From: Metridium senile | Taxonomy: Eukaryota; Cnidaria; Anthozoa; Actiniaria; Metridiidae | Direction of reading: 5' to 3' | DNA length: 64,000 nt | Assembly: GCA_949775045.1 (NCBI GenBank) | Contig: OX459103.1 | Span: forward strand, 11,600,605 to 11,664,604 | In this document: positions 22,486-35,034 of the stretch, in pieces | How positions within the stretch are numbered: the stretch's first letter is position 1 | Layout of the letters: every line of letters starts with the position of its first letter | Notes under the pieces: model-generated | The model's database searches: none | The model's input: the letters and a program-made list of their open reading frames with translations, nothing else | What the model was told of the DNA's origin: nothing | Program-made: the position numbers and the translations under genes

Positions 22486-22978
22486 CATAATTCATATTTT
22501 GAAAATTTAAACCAATAGAAGACAATTATAAATATTCAAATACAACGACATTTAGTTTTAAAAATATATAGAGCCTTAGCTAAATTATTATTTTTCAACC
22601 GTGAAGAAAAAAGACCAAAAACACCGTCTCCGGGAATCATTAGGAAGACACTATCTCTGTCATAATTAAAGCATTTCATATCTATTTACAAAAAGTGGTA
22701 TTCGACTAGTAAAGACTGATTCTGTTTCGAATATTAGTATAAGACGAAGTCTAAAAGTATTTTTAGCTTATTCACGCCAATATTGTAATTGCTTTTCTAG
22801 ACATTGATAAAGGTCCTGCAAGATCTTGAAATTCATGATGTTGTTTAAAATACTGAGAACTAAAGAGCGCGTTTGAAGGTAAGGGTTTCTCTGAAACAAA
22901 ATAAACATAATTGAAAATCGTTTCTGGTATGGAGCACAGGAAAGACAGTGGAGTAAAGCAAAGTTCTACTATGTAAGT

Positions 22979-23051
22979 GTTTCCGTAGTGTAGTGGTTAT
23001 CACGTGCGCCTAACACGCGCAAGGTCCCCGGTTCGAGCCCGGGCGGAAACA
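22979..23051 (+). tRNA. tRNA-Val-AAC: tRNA-Val (AAC), unit 16
   Basis: Standard copy. Confidence 0.95.
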
Positions 23052-23297
23052 GCGAAAATTGAATTTTGTAAAATTCTACAACTTTTGAGGTAGTTTTGAC
23101 TAACCTTTGTCAATGCTTTTAGTTCAAGAAGTTATCCACTTTCCAATTAATACTATACTTAATCGCGTTATCCAATTGTTCTCCTCGGATCAAATTTTAC
23201 ATGTTGTTTGTTCCACATGTACATTACTTCCCAGTTATATATCAATTTGCAAATACCCTTGATTTCGTTGTAATCGTGGTAATAGGAAATATATGGA

Positions 23298-23370
23298 GCC
23301 CGGTTAGCTCAGCTGGTAGAGCATCAGACTTTTAATCTGAGGGTCGTGGGTTCAAGTCCCACATCGGGCG
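23298..23370 (+). tRNA. tRNA-Lys-TTT: tRNA-Lys (TTT), unit 16
   Basis: Standard copy. Confidence 0.95.
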
Positions 23371-23587
23371 ACGTCAATAGTTTTGCAATATATATTTTCT
23401 AAAAATCGGGCTGGATAAACTTTTAATGAAATAAACTTCCGTTTCAAGCATTCAATTATATGATAAGATTAACGTTTTCTTTATACAAAGGAAAACCTTA
23501 GCTGATGGTCTACTTTTAGTTTGTTCTACATGTGTACAACATTATCGCACTTCGGGAGTAATGACAAAACTCATAAACCATCATCAA

Positions 23588-23660
23588 GTTTCCGTAGTGT
23601 AGTGGTTATCACGTGCGCTTTACACGCGCAAGGTCCCCGGTTCGATCCCGGGCGGAAACA
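23588..23660 (+). tRNA. tRNA-Val-TAC: tRNA-Val (TAC), unit 17
   Basis: Standard copy. Confidence 0.95.
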
Positions 23661-24153
23661 CATAATTCATATTTTGAAAATTTAAACCAATAGAAGACAA
23701 TTATAAATATTCAAATACAACGACATTTAGTTTTAAAAATATATAGAGCCTTAGCTAAATTATTATTTTTCAACCGTGAAGAAAAAAGACCAAAAACACC
23801 GTCTCCGGGAATCATTAGGAAGACACGATCTCTGTCATAATTAAAGCATTTCATATCTATTTACAAAAAGTGGTATTCGACTAGTAAAGACTGATTCTGT
23901 TTCGAATATTAGTATAAGACGAAGTCTAAAAGTATTTTTAGCTTATTCACGCCAATATTGTAATTGCTTTTCTAGACATTGATAAAGGTCCTGCAAGATC
24001 TTGAAATTCATGATGTTGTTTAAAATACTGAGAACTAAAGAGCGCGTTTGAAGGTAAGGGTTTCTCTGAAACAAAATAAACATAATTGAAAATCGTTTCT
24101 GGTATGGAGCACAGGAAAGACAGTGGAGTAAAGCAAAGTTCTACTATGTAAGT

Positions 24154-24226
24154 GTTTCCGTAGTGTAGTGGTTATCACGTGCGCCTAACACGCGCAAGGT
24201 ACCCGGTTCGAGCCCGGGCGGAAACA
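24154..24226 (+). tRNA. tRNA-Val-AAC: tRNA-Val (AAC), unit 17, variant
   Basis: C48A at the end of the variable loop (AGGTACCCGG), where C48 normally makes the Levitt pair with residue 15. Confidence 0.9.
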
Positions 24227-24472
24227 GCGAAAATTGAATTTTGTAAAATTCTACAACTTTTGAGGTAGTTTTGACTAACCTTTGTCAATGCTTTTAGTTC
24301 AAGAAGTTATCCACTTTCCAATTAATACTATACTTAATCGCGTTATCCAATTGTTCTCCTCGGATCAAATTTTACATGTTGTTTGTTCCACATGTACATT
24401 ACTTCCCAGTTATATATCAATTTGCAAATACCCTTGATTTCGTTGTAATCGTGGTAATAGGAAATATATGGA

Positions 24473-24545
24473 GCCCGGTTAGCTCAGCTGGTAGAGCATC
24501 AGACTTTTAATCTGAGGGTCGTGGGTTCAAGTCCCACATCGGGCG
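24473..24545 (+). tRNA. tRNA-Lys-TTT: tRNA-Lys (TTT), unit 17
   Basis: Standard copy. Confidence 0.95.
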
Positions 24546-24762
24546 ACGTCAATAGTTTTGCAATATATATTTTCTAAAAATCGGGCTGGATAAACTTTTA
24601 ATGAAATAAACTTCCGTTTCAAGCATTCAATTATATGATAAGATTAACGTTTTCTTTATACAAAGGAAAACCTTAGCTGATGGTCTACTTTTAGTTTGTT
24701 CTACATGTGTACAACATTATCGCACTTCGGGAGTAATGACAAAACTCATAAACCATCATCAA

Positions 24763-24835
24763 GTTTCCGTAGTGTAGTGGTTATCACGTGCGCTTTACAC
24801 GCGCAAGGTCCCCGGTTCGATCCCGGGCGGAAACA
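24763..24835 (+). tRNA. tRNA-Val-TAC: tRNA-Val (TAC), unit 18
   Basis: Standard copy. Confidence 0.95.
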
Positions 24836-25328
24836 CATAATTCATATTTTGAAAATTTAAACCAATAGAAGACAATTATAAATATTCAAATACAACGACA
24901 TTTAGTTTTAAAAATATATAGAGCCTTAGCTAAATTATTATTTTTCAACCGTGAAGAAAAAAGACCAAAAACACCGTCTCCGTGAATCATTAGGAAGACA
25001 CTATCTCTGTCATAATTAAAGCATTTCATATCTATTTACAAAAAGTGGTATTCGACTAGTAAAGACTGATTCTGTTTCGAATATTAGTATAAGACGAAGT
25101 CTAAAAGTATTTTTAGCTTATTCACGCCAATATTGTAATTGCTTTTCTAGACATTGATAAAGGTCCTGCAAGATCTTGAAATTCATGATGTTGTTTAAAA
25201 TACTGAGAACTAAAGAGCGCGTTTGAAGGTAAGGGTTTCTCTGAAACAAAATAAACATAATTGAAAATCGTTTCTGGTATGGAGCACAGGAAAGACAGTG
25301 GAGTAAAGCAAAGTTCTACTATGTAAGT

Positions 25329-25401
25329 GTTTCCGTAGTGTAGTGGTTATCACGTGCGCCTAACACGCGCAAGGTCCCCGGTTCGAGCCCGGGCGGAAAC
25401 A
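25329..25401 (+). tRNA. tRNA-Val-AAC: tRNA-Val (AAC), unit 18
   Basis: Standard copy. Confidence 0.95.
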
Positions 25402-25647
25402 GCGAAAATTGAATTTTGTAAAATTCTACAACTTTTGAGGTAGTTTTGACTAACCTTTGTCAATGCTTTTAGTTCAAGAAGTTATCCACTTTCCAATTAA
25501 TACTATACTTAATCGCGTTATCCAATTGTTCTCCTCGGATCAAATTTTACATGTTGTTTGTTCCACATGTACATTACTTCCCAGTTATATATCAATTTGC
25601 AAATACCCTTGATTTCGTTGTAATCGTGGTAATAGGAAATATATGGA

Positions 25648-25720
25648 GCCCGGTTAGCTCAGCTGGTAGAGCATCAGACTTTTAATCTGAGGGTCGTGGG
25701 TTCAAGTCCCACATCGGGCG
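25648..25720 (+). tRNA. tRNA-Lys-TTT: tRNA-Lys (TTT), unit 18
   Basis: Standard copy. Confidence 0.95.
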
Positions 25721-25937
25721 ACGTCAATAGTTTTGCAATATATATTTTCTAAAAATCGGGCTGGATAAACTTTTAATGAAATAAACTTCCGTTTCAAGCA
25801 TTCAATTATATGATAAGATTAACGTTTTCTTTATACAAAGGAAAACCTTAGCTGATGGTCTACTTTTAGTTTGTTCTACATGTGTACAACATTATCGCAC
25901 TTCGGGAGTAATGACAAAACTCATAAACCATCATCAA

Positions 25938-26010
25938 GTTTCCGTAGTGTAGTGGTTATCACGTGCGCTTTACACGCGCAAGGTCCCCGGTTCGATCCCG
26001 GGCGGAAACA
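25938..26010 (+). tRNA. tRNA-Val-TAC: tRNA-Val (TAC), unit 19
   Basis: Standard copy. Confidence 0.95.
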
Positions 26011-26503
26011 CATAATTCATATTTTGAAAATTTAAACCAATAGAAGACAATTATAAATATTCAAATACAACGACATTTAGTTTTAAAAATATATAGAGCC
26101 TTAGCTAAATTATTATTTTTCAACCGTGAAGAAAAAAGACCAAAAACACCGTCTCCGGGAATCATTAGGAAGACACTATCTCTGTCATAATTAAAGCATT
26201 TCATATCTATTTACAAAAAGTGGTATTCGACTAGTAAAGACTGATTCTGTTTCGAATATTAGTATAAGACGAAGTCTAAAAGTATTTTTAGCTTATTCAC
26301 GCCAATATTGTAATTGCTTTTCTAGACATTGATAAAGGTCCTGCAAGATCTTGAAATTCATGATGTTGTTTAAAATACTGAGAACTAAAGAGCGCGTTTG
26401 AAGGTAAGGGTTTCTCTGAAACAAAATAAACATAATTGAAAATCGTTTCTGGTATGGAGCACAGGAAAGACAGTGGAGTAAAGCAAAGTTCTACTATGTA
26501 AGT

Positions 26504-26576
26504 GTTTCCGTAGTGTAGTGGTTATCACGTGCGCCTAACACGCGCAAGGTCCCCGGTTCGAGCCCGGGCGGAAACA
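26504..26576 (+). tRNA. tRNA-Val-AAC: tRNA-Val (AAC), unit 19
   Basis: Standard copy. Confidence 0.95.
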
Positions 26577-26822
26577 GCGAAAATTGAATTTTGTAAAATT
26601 CTACAACTTTTGAGGTAGTTTTGACTAACCTTTGTCAATGCTTTTAGTTCAAGAAGTTATCCACTTTCCAATTAATACTATACTTAATCGCGTTATCCAA
26701 TTGTTCTCCTCGGATCAAATTTTACATGTTGTTTGTTCCACATGTACATTACTTCCCAGTTATATATCAATTTGCAAATACCCTTGATTTCGTTGTAATC
26801 GTGGTAATAGGAAATATATGGA

Positions 26823-26895
26823 GCCCGGTTAGCTCAGCTGGTAGAGCATCAGACTTTTAATCTGAGGGTCGTGGGTTCAAGTCCCACATCGGGCG
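26823..26895 (+). tRNA. tRNA-Lys-TTT: tRNA-Lys (TTT), unit 19
   Basis: Standard copy. Confidence 0.95.
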
Positions 26896-27112
26896 ACGTC
26901 AATAGTTTTGCAATATATATTTTCTAAAAATCGGGCTGGATAAACTTTTAATGAAATAAACTTCCGTTTCAAGCATTCAATTATATGATAAGATTAACGT
27001 TTTCTTTATACAAAGGAAAACCTTAGCTGATGGTCTACTTTTAGTTTGTTCTACATGTGTACAACATTATCGCACTTCGGGAGTAATGACAAAACTCATA
27101 AACCATCATCAA

Positions 27113-27185
27113 GTTTCCGTAGTGTAGTGGTTATCACGTGCGCTTTACACGCGCAAGGTCCCCGGTTCGATCCCGGGCGGAAACA
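27113..27185 (+). tRNA. tRNA-Val-TAC: tRNA-Val (TAC), unit 20
   Basis: Standard copy. Confidence 0.95.
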
Positions 27186-27678
27186 CATAATTCATATTTT
27201 GAAAATTTAAACCAATAGAAGACAATTATAAATATTCAAATACAACGACATTTAGTTTTAAAAATATATAGAGCCTTAGCTAAATTATTATTTTTCAACC
27301 GTGAAGAAAAAAGACCAAAAACACCGTCTCCGTGAATCATTAGGAAGACACTATCTCTGTCATAATTAAAGCATTTCATATCTATTTACAAAAAGTGGTA
27401 TTCGACTAGTAAAGACTGATTCTGTTTCGAATATTAGTATAAGACGAAGTCTAAAAGTATTTTTAGCTTATTCACGCCAATATTGTAATTGCTTTTCTAG
27501 ACATTGATAAAGGTCCTGCAAGATCTTGAAATTCATGATGTTGTTTAAAATACTGAGAACTAAAGAGCGCGTTTGAAGGTAAGGGTTTCTCTGAAACAAA
27601 ATAAACATAATTGAAAATCGTTTCTGGTATGGAGCACAGGAAAGACAGTGGAGTAAAGCAAAGTTCTACTATGTAAGT

Positions 27679-27751
27679 GTTTCCGTAGTGTAGTGGTTAT
27701 CACGTGCGCCTAACACGCGCAAGGTCCCCGGTTCGAGCCCGGGCGGAAACA
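27679..27751 (+). tRNA. tRNA-Val-AAC: tRNA-Val (AAC), unit 20
   Basis: Standard copy. Confidence 0.95.
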
Positions 27752-27997
27752 GCGAAAATTGAATTTTGTAAAATTCTACAACTTTTGAGGTAGTTTTGAC
27801 TAACCTTTGTCAATGCTTTTAGTTCAAGAAGTTATCCACTTTCCAATTAATACTATACTTAATCGCGTTATCCAATTGTTCTCCTCGGATCAAATTTTAC
27901 ATGTTGTTTGTTCCACATGTACATTACTTCCCAGTTATATATCAATTTGCAAATACCCTTGATTTCGTTGTAATCGTGGTAATAGGAAATATATGGA

Positions 27998-28070
27998 GCC
28001 CGGTTAGCTCAGCTGGTAGAGCATCAGACTTTTAATCTGAGGGTCGTGGGTTCAAGTCCCACATCGGGCG
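27998..28070 (+). tRNA. tRNA-Lys-TTT: tRNA-Lys (TTT), unit 20
   Basis: Standard copy. Confidence 0.95.
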
Positions 28071-28287
28071 ACGTCAATATTTTTGCAATATATATTTTCT
28101 AAAAATCGGGCTGGATAAACTTTTAATGAAATAAACTTCCGTTTCAAGCATTCAATTATATGATAAGATTAACGTTTTCTTTATAAAAAGGAAAACCTTA
28201 GCTGATGGTCTACTTTTAGTTTGTTCTACATGTGTACAACATTATCGCACTTCGGGAGTAATGACAAAACTCATAAACCATCATCAA

Positions 28288-28360
28288 GTTTCCGTAGTGT
28301 AGTGGTTATCACGTGCGCTTTACACGCGCAAGGTCCCCGGTTCGATCCCGGGCGGAAACA
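28288..28360 (+). tRNA. tRNA-Val-TAC: tRNA-Val (TAC), unit 21
   Basis: Standard copy; its 3' spacer starts the divergent unit subtype also seen in units 22 and 28. Confidence 0.95.
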
Positions 28361-28853
28361 CATAATTCATATTTTGAAAATTTAAACCAATAGAAGACAA
28401 TTATAAATATTCAAATACAACGACATTTAGTTTTAAAAAAATATAGAGCCTTAGCTAAATTATTATTTTTCAACCGTGAAGAAAAAAGACCAAAAACATC
28501 GTCTCCCGGAATCATTTGGAAGACACTATCTCTGACATAATTAAAGCATTTCATATCTATTTACAAAAAGTGGTATTCGACTAGTAAAGACTGATTCTGT
28601 TTCGAATAATAGTATAAGACGAAGTCTAAAAGTATTTTTAGCTTATTCACGCCAATATTGTAATTACTTTTCTAGACATTGATAAAGGTCCTGCAAGATC
28701 TTTAAATTCATGATGTTTTTTAAAATACTGAGAACTAAAGAGCGCGTTTGAAGGTAAGGGTTTCTCTGAAACAAAATAAACATAATTGAAAATCGTTTCT
28801 GGTATGGAGCACAGGAAAGACAGTGGAGTAAAGCAAAGTTCTACTATGTAAGT

Positions 28854-28926
28854 GTTTCCGTAGTGTAGTGGTTATCACGTGCGCCTAACACGCGCAAGGT
28901 CCCCGGTTCGAGCCCGGGCGGAAACA
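28854..28926 (+). tRNA. tRNA-Val-AAC: tRNA-Val (AAC), unit 21
   Basis: Standard copy. Confidence 0.95.
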
Positions 28927-29172
28927 GCGAAAATTGAATTTTGTAAAATTCTACAACTTTTGAGGTAGTTTTGACTAACCTTTGTCAATGCTTTTAGTTC
29001 AAGAAGTTATCCACTTTCCAATTAATACTATACTTAATCGCGTTATCCAATTGTTCTCCTCGGATCAAATTTTACATGTTGTTTGTTCCACATGTACATT
29101 ACTTCCCAGTTATATATCAATTTGCAAATACCCTTGATTTCGTTGTAATCGTGGTAATAGGAAATATATGGA

Positions 29173-29245
29173 GCCCGGTTAGCTCAGCTGGTAGAGCATC
29201 AGACTTTTAATCTGAGGGTCGTGGGTTCAAGTCCCACATCGGGCG
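29173..29245 (+). tRNA. tRNA-Lys-TTT: tRNA-Lys (TTT), unit 21
   Basis: Standard copy. Confidence 0.95.
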
Positions 29246-29462
29246 ACGTCAATATTTTTGCAATATATATTTTCTAAAAATCGGGCTGGATAAACTTTTA
29301 ATGAAATAAACTTCCGTTTCAAGCATTCAATTATATGATAAGATTAACGTTTTCTTTATAAAAAGGAAAACCTTAGCTGATGGTCTACTTTTAGTTTGTT
29401 CTACATGTGTACAACATTATCGCACTTCGGGAGTAATGACAAAACTCATAAACCATCATCAA

Positions 29463-29535
29463 GTTTCCGTAGTGTAGTGGTTATCACGTGCGCTTTACAC
29501 GCGCAAGGTCCCCGGTTCGATCCCGGGCGGAAACA
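29463..29535 (+). tRNA. tRNA-Val-TAC: tRNA-Val (TAC), unit 22
   Basis: Standard copy. Confidence 0.95.
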
Positions 29536-30028
29536 CATAATTCATATTTTGAAAATTTAAACCAATAGAAGACAATTATAAATATTCAAATACAACGACA
29601 TTTAGTTTTAAAAAAATATAGAGCCTTAGCTAAATTATTATTTTTCAACCGTGAAGAAAAAAGACCAAAAACATCGTCTCCCGGAATCATTTGGAAGACA
29701 CTATCTCTGTCATAATTAAAGCATTTCATATCTATTTACAAAAAGTGGTATTCGACTAGTAAAGACTGATTCTGTTTCGAATAATAGTATAAGACGAAGT
29801 CTAAAAGTATTTTTAGCTTATTCACGCCAATATTGTAATTACTTTTCTAGACATTGATAAAGGTCCTGCAAGATCTTTAAATTCATGATGTTTTTTAAAA
29901 TACTGAGAACTAAAGAGCGCGTTTGAAGGTAAGGGTTTCTCTGAAACAAAATAAACATAATTGAAAATCGTTTCTGGTATGGAGCACAGGAAAGACAGTG
30001 GAGTAAAGCAAAGTTCTACTATGTAAGT

Positions 30029-30101
30029 GTTTCCGTAGTGTAGTGGTTATCACGTGCGCCTAACACGCGCAAGGTCCCCGGTTCGAGCCCGGGCGGAAAC
30101 A
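30029..30101 (+). tRNA. tRNA-Val-AAC: tRNA-Val (AAC), unit 22
   Basis: Standard copy. Confidence 0.95.
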
Positions 30102-30347
30102 GCGAAAATTGAATTTTGTAAAATTCTACAACTTTTGAGGTAGTTTTGACTAACCTTTGTCAATGCTTTTAGTTCAAGAAGTTATCCACTTTCCAATTAA
30201 TACTATACTTAATCGCGTTATCCAATTGTTCTCCTCGGATCAAATTTTACATGTTGTTTGTTCCACATGTACATTACTTCCCAGTTATATATCAATTTGC
30301 AAATACCCTTGATTTCGTTGTAATCGTGGTAATAGGAAATATATGGA

Positions 30348-30420
30348 GCCCGGTTAGTTCAGCTGGTAGAGCATCAGACTTTTCATCTGAGGGTCGTGGG
30401 TTCAAGTCCCACATCGGGCG
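30348..30420 (+). tRNA. tRNA-Lys-TTT: tRNA-Lys (TTT), unit 22, A37C variant
   Basis: C11T in the D stem (tolerated as U-G) and A37C in the anticodon loop (CTTTTCA). Position 37, next to the anticodon, is almost always a modified purine. Same pair of changes at 37385 and 45176. Confidence 0.8.
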
Positions 30421-30637
30421 ACGTCAATATTTTTGCAATATATATTTTCTAAAAATCGGGCTGGATAAACTTTTAATGAAATAAACTTCCGTTTCAAGCA
30501 TTCAATTATATGATAAGATTAACGTTTTCTTTATAAAAAGGAAAACCTTAGCTGATGGTCTACTTTTAGTTTGTTCTACATGTGTACAACATTATCGCAC
30601 TTCGGGAGTAATGACAAAACTCATAAACCATCATCAA

Positions 30638-30710
30638 GTTTCCGTAGTGTAGTGGTTATCACGTGCGCTTTACACGCGCAAGGTCCCCGGTTCGATCCCG
30701 GGCGGAAACA
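30638..30710 (+). tRNA. tRNA-Val-TAC: tRNA-Val (TAC), unit 23
   Basis: Standard copy. Confidence 0.95.
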
Positions 30711-31203
30711 CATAATTCATATTTTGAAAATTTAAACCAATAGAAGACAATTATAAATATTCAAATACAACGACATTTAGTTTTAAAAATATATAGAGCC
30801 TTAGCTAAATTATTATTTTTCAACCGTGAAGAAAAAAGACCAAAAACACCGTCTCCGGGAATCATTAGGAAGATACTATCTCTGTCATAATTAAAGCATT
30901 TCATATCTATTTACAAAAAGTGGTATTCGACTAGTAAAGACTGATTCTGTTTCGATTATTAGTATAAGACGAAGTCTAAAAGTATTTTTAGCTTATTCAC
31001 GCCAATATTGTAATTGCTTTTCTAGACATTGATAAAGGTCCTGCAAGATCTTGAAATTCATGATGTTGTTTAAAATACTGAGAACTAAAGAGCGCGTTTG
31101 AAGGTAAGGGTTTCTCTGAAACAAAATAAACATAATTGAAAATCGTTTCTGGTATGGAGCACAGGAAAGACAGTGGAGTAAAGCAAAGTTCTACTATGTA
31201 AGT

Positions 31204-31276
31204 GTTTCCGTAGTGTAGTGGTTATCACGTGCGCCTAACACGCGCAAGGTCCCCGGTTCGAGCCCGGGCGGAAACA
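31204..31276 (+). tRNA. tRNA-Val-AAC: tRNA-Val (AAC), unit 23
   Basis: Standard copy. Confidence 0.95.
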
Positions 31277-31522
31277 GCGAAAATTGAATTTTGTAAAATT
31301 CTACAACTTTTGAGGTAGTTTTGACTAACCTTTGTCAATGCTTTTAGTTCAAGAAGTTATCCACTTTCCAATTAATACTATACTTAATCGCGTTATCCAA
31401 TTGTTCTCCTCGGATCAAATTTTACATGTTGTTTGTTCCACATGTACATTACTTCCCAGTTATATATCAATTTGCAAATACCCTTGATTTCGTTGTAATC
31501 GTGGTAATAGGAAATATATGGA

Positions 31523-31595
31523 GCCCGGTTAGCTCAGCTGGTAGAGCATCAGACTTTTAATCTGAGGGTCGTGGGTTCAAGTCCCACATCGGGCA
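31523..31595 (+). tRNA. tRNA-Lys-TTT: tRNA-Lys (TTT), unit 23, variant
   Basis: Discriminator base 73 is A instead of G (GGGCA); the rest is standard. Confidence 0.88.
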
Positions 31596-31812
31596 ACGTC
31601 AATATTTTTGCAATATATATTTTCTAAAAATCGGGCTGGATAAACTTTTAATGAAATAAACGTCCGTTTCAAGCATTCAATTATATGATAAGATTAACGT
31701 TTTCTATATACAAAGGAAAACCTTAGCTGATGGTCTACTTTTAGTTTGTTCTACATGTGTACAACATTATCTCACTTCGGGAGTAATGACAAAACTCATA
31801 AACCATCATCAA

Positions 31813-31885
31813 GTTTCCGTAGTGTAGTGGTTATCACGTGCGCTTCACACGCGCAAGGTCCCCGGTTCGATCCCGGGCGGAAACA
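31813..31885 (+). tRNA. tRNA-Val-CAC: tRNA-Val (CAC), unit 24
   Basis: First of four successive CAC units (24-27). Confidence 0.95.
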
Positions 31886-32365
31886 CATAATTCATATTTT
31901 GAAAATTTAAACCAATAGAAGACAATTATAAATATTCAAATACAACGACATTTAGTTTTAAAAATATATAGAGCCTTAGCTAAATTATTATTTTTCAACC
32001 GTGAAGAAAAAAGACCAAAAACACCGTCTCCGGGAATCATTAGGAAGACACTATCTCTGTCAAAATTAAAGCATTTCATATCTATTTACAAAAAGTGGTA
32101 TTCGACTAGTAAAGACTGATTCTGTTTCGAATATTAGTATAAGACGAAGTCTAAAAGTATTTTTAGCTTATTCACGCCAATATTGTAATTGCTTTTCTAG
32201 ACATTGATAAAGGTCCTGCAAGATCTTGAAATTCATTATGTTGTTTAAAATACTGAGAACTAAAGAGCTCGTTTGAAGGTAAGGGTTTCTCTGAAACAAA
32301 ATAATCGTTTCTGGTAAGGAGCACAGGAAAGACAGTGGAGTAAAGCAAAGTTCTACTATGTAAGT

Positions 32366-32438
32366 GTTTTCGTAGTGTAGTGGTTATCACGTGCGCCTAA
32401 CACGCGCAAGGTCCCCGGTTCGAGCCCGGGCGGAAACA
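32366..32438 (+). tRNA. tRNA-Val-AAC: tRNA-Val (AAC), unit 24, variant
   Basis: C5T (GTTTTCG) gives a U5-G68 pair. The 5' spacer lacks about 13 bp around 32304 that other units have. Confidence 0.9.
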
Positions 32439-32684
32439 GCGAAAATTGAATTTTGTAAAATTCTACAACTTTTGAGGTAGTTTTGACTAACCTTTGTCAA
32501 TGCTTTTAGTTCAAGAAGTTATCCACTTTCCAATTAATACTATACTTAATCGCGTTATCCAATTGTTCTCCTCGGATCAAATTTTACATGTTGTTTGTTC
32601 CACATGTACATTACTTCCCAGTTATATATCAATTTGTAAATACCCTTGATTTCGTTGTAATCGTGGTAATAGGAAATATATGGA

Positions 32685-32757
32685 GCCTGGTTAGCTCAGC
32701 TGGTAGAGCATCAGACTTTTAATCTGAGGGTCGTGGGTTCAAGTCCCACATCGGGCG
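32685..32757 (+). tRNA. tRNA-Lys-TTT: tRNA-Lys (TTT), unit 24, variant
   Basis: C4T (GCCTGGT), pairing as U4-G69. Confidence 0.9.
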
Positions 32758-32974
32758 ACGTCAATAGTTTTGCAATATATATTTTCTAAAAATCGCGCTG
32801 GATAAACTTTTAATGAAATAAACTTCCGTTTCAAGCATTCAATTATATGATAAGATTAACGTTTTCTATATACAAAGGAAACCCTTAGCTGATGGTCTAC
32901 TTTTAGTTTGTTCTACATGTGTACAACATTATTGCACTTCGGGAGTAATGACAAAACTCATAAACCATCATCAA

Positions 32975-33047
32975 GTTTCCGTAGTGTAGTGGTTATCACG
33001 TGCGCTTCACACGCGCAAGGTCCCCGGTTCGATCCCGGGCGGAAACA
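32975..33047 (+). tRNA. tRNA-Val-CAC: tRNA-Val (CAC), unit 25
   Basis: CAC class. Confidence 0.95.
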
Positions 33048-33540
33048 CATATTTCATATTTTGAAAATTTAAACCAATAGAAGACAATTATAAATATTCA
33101 AATACAACGACATTTAGTTTTAAAAATATATAGAGCCTTAGCTAAATTATTATTTTTCAACCGTGAAGAAAAAAGACCAAAAACACCGTCTCCGGGAATC
33201 ATTAGGAAGATACTATCTCTGTCATAATTAAAGCATTTCATATCTATTTACAAAAAGTGGTATTCGACTAGTAAAGACTGATTCTGTTTCGATTATTAGT
33301 ATAAGACGAAGTCTAAAAGTATTTTTAGCTTATTCACGCCAATATTGTAATTGCTTTTCTAGACATTGATAAAGGTCCTGCAAGATCTTGAAATTCATGA
33401 TGTTGTTTAAAATACTGAGAACTAAAGAGCGCGTTTGAAGGTAAGGGTTTCTCTGAAACAAAATAAACATAATTGAAAATCGTTTCTGGTATGGAGCACA
33501 GGAAAGACAGTGGAGTAAAGCAAAGTTCTACTATGTAAGT

Positions 33541-33613
33541 GTTTCCGTAGTGTAGTGGTTATCACGTGCGCCTAACACGCGCAAGGTCCCCGGTTCGAGC
33601 CCGGGCGGAAACA
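33541..33613 (+). tRNA. tRNA-Val-AAC: tRNA-Val (AAC), unit 25
   Basis: Standard copy. Confidence 0.95.
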
Positions 33614-33859
33614 GCGAAAATTGAATTTTGTAAAATTCTACAACTTTTGAGGTAGTTTTGACTAACCTTTGTCAATGCTTTTAGTTCAAGAAGTTATCCA
33701 CTTTCCAATTAATACTATACTTAATCGCGTTATCCAATTGTTCTCCTCGGATCAAATTTTACATGTTGTTTGTTCCACATGTACATTACTTCCCAGTTAT
33801 ATATCAATTTGTAAATACCCTTGATTTCGTTGTAATCGTGGTAATAGGAAATATATGGA

Positions 33860-33932
33860 GCCCGGTTAGCTCAGCTGGTAGAGCATCAGACTTTTAATCT
33901 GAGGGTCGTGGGTTCAAGTCCCACATCGGGCG
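33860..33932 (+). tRNA. tRNA-Lys-TTT: tRNA-Lys (TTT), unit 25
   Basis: Standard copy. Confidence 0.95.
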
Positions 33933-34149
33933 ACGTCAATATTTTTGCAATATATATTTTCTAAAAATCGCGCTGGATAAACTTTTAATGAAATAAACTT
34001 CCGTTTCAAGCATTCAATTATATGATAAGATTAACGTTTTCTATATACAAAGGAAACCCTTAGCTGATGGTCTACTTTTAGTTTGTTCTACATGTGTACA
34101 ACATTATTGCACTTCGGGAGTAATGACAAAACTCATAAACCATCATCAA

Positions 34150-34222
34150 GTTTCCGTAGTGTAGTGGTTATCACGTGCGCTTCACACGCGCAAGGTCCCC
34201 GGTTCGATCCCGGGCGGAAACA
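34150..34222 (+). tRNA. tRNA-Val-CAC: tRNA-Val (CAC), unit 26
   Basis: CAC class. Confidence 0.95.
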
Positions 34223-34715
34223 CATATTTCATATTTTGAAAATTTAAACCAATAGAAGACAATTATAAATATTCAAATACAACGACATTTAGTTTTAAAA
34301 ATATATAGAGCCTTAGCTAAATTATTATTTTTCAACCGTGAAGAAAAAAGACCAAAAACACCGTCTCCGGGAATCATTAGGAAGATACTATCTCTGTCAT
34401 AATTAAAGCATTTCATATCTATTTACAAAAAGTGGTATTCGACTAGTAAAGACTGATTCTGTTTCGATTATTAGTATAAGACGAAGTCTAAAAGTATTTT
34501 TAGCTTATTCACGCCAATATTGTAATTGCTTTTCTAGACATTGATAAAGGTCCTGCAAGATCTTGAAATTCATGATGTTGTTTAAAATACTGAGAACTAA
34601 AGAGCGCGTTTGAAGGTAAGGGTTTCTCTGAAACAAAATAAACATAATTGAAAATCGTTTCTGGTATGGAGCACAGGAAAGACAGTGGAGTAAAGCAAAG
34701 TTCTACTATGTAAGT

Positions 34716-34788
34716 GTTTCCGTAGTGTAGTGGTTATCACGTGCGCCTAACACGCGCAAGGTCCCCGGTTCGAGCCCGGGCGGAAACA
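34716..34788 (+). tRNA. tRNA-Val-AAC: tRNA-Val (AAC), unit 26
   Basis: Standard copy. Confidence 0.95.
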
Positions 34789-35034
34789 GCGAAAATTGAA
34801 TTTTGTAAAATTCTACAACTTTTGAGGTAGTTTTGACTAACCTTTGTCAATGCTTTTAGTTCAAGAAGTTATCCACTTTCCAATTAATACTATACTTAAT
34901 CGCGTTATCCAATTGTTCTCCTCGGATCAAATTTTACATGTTGTTTGTTCCACATGTACATTACTTCCCAGTTATATATCAATTTGTAAATACCCTTGAT
35001 TTCGTTGTAATCGTGGTAATAGGAAATATATGGA

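Noticed and set aside
30251..30484. 77-codon open frames across Lys tRNA genes (also at 37288 and 45079)
   Set aside because: They exist only because the A37C change removes the TAA formed in the tRNA loop; the frame runs through the tRNA and has no protein features.
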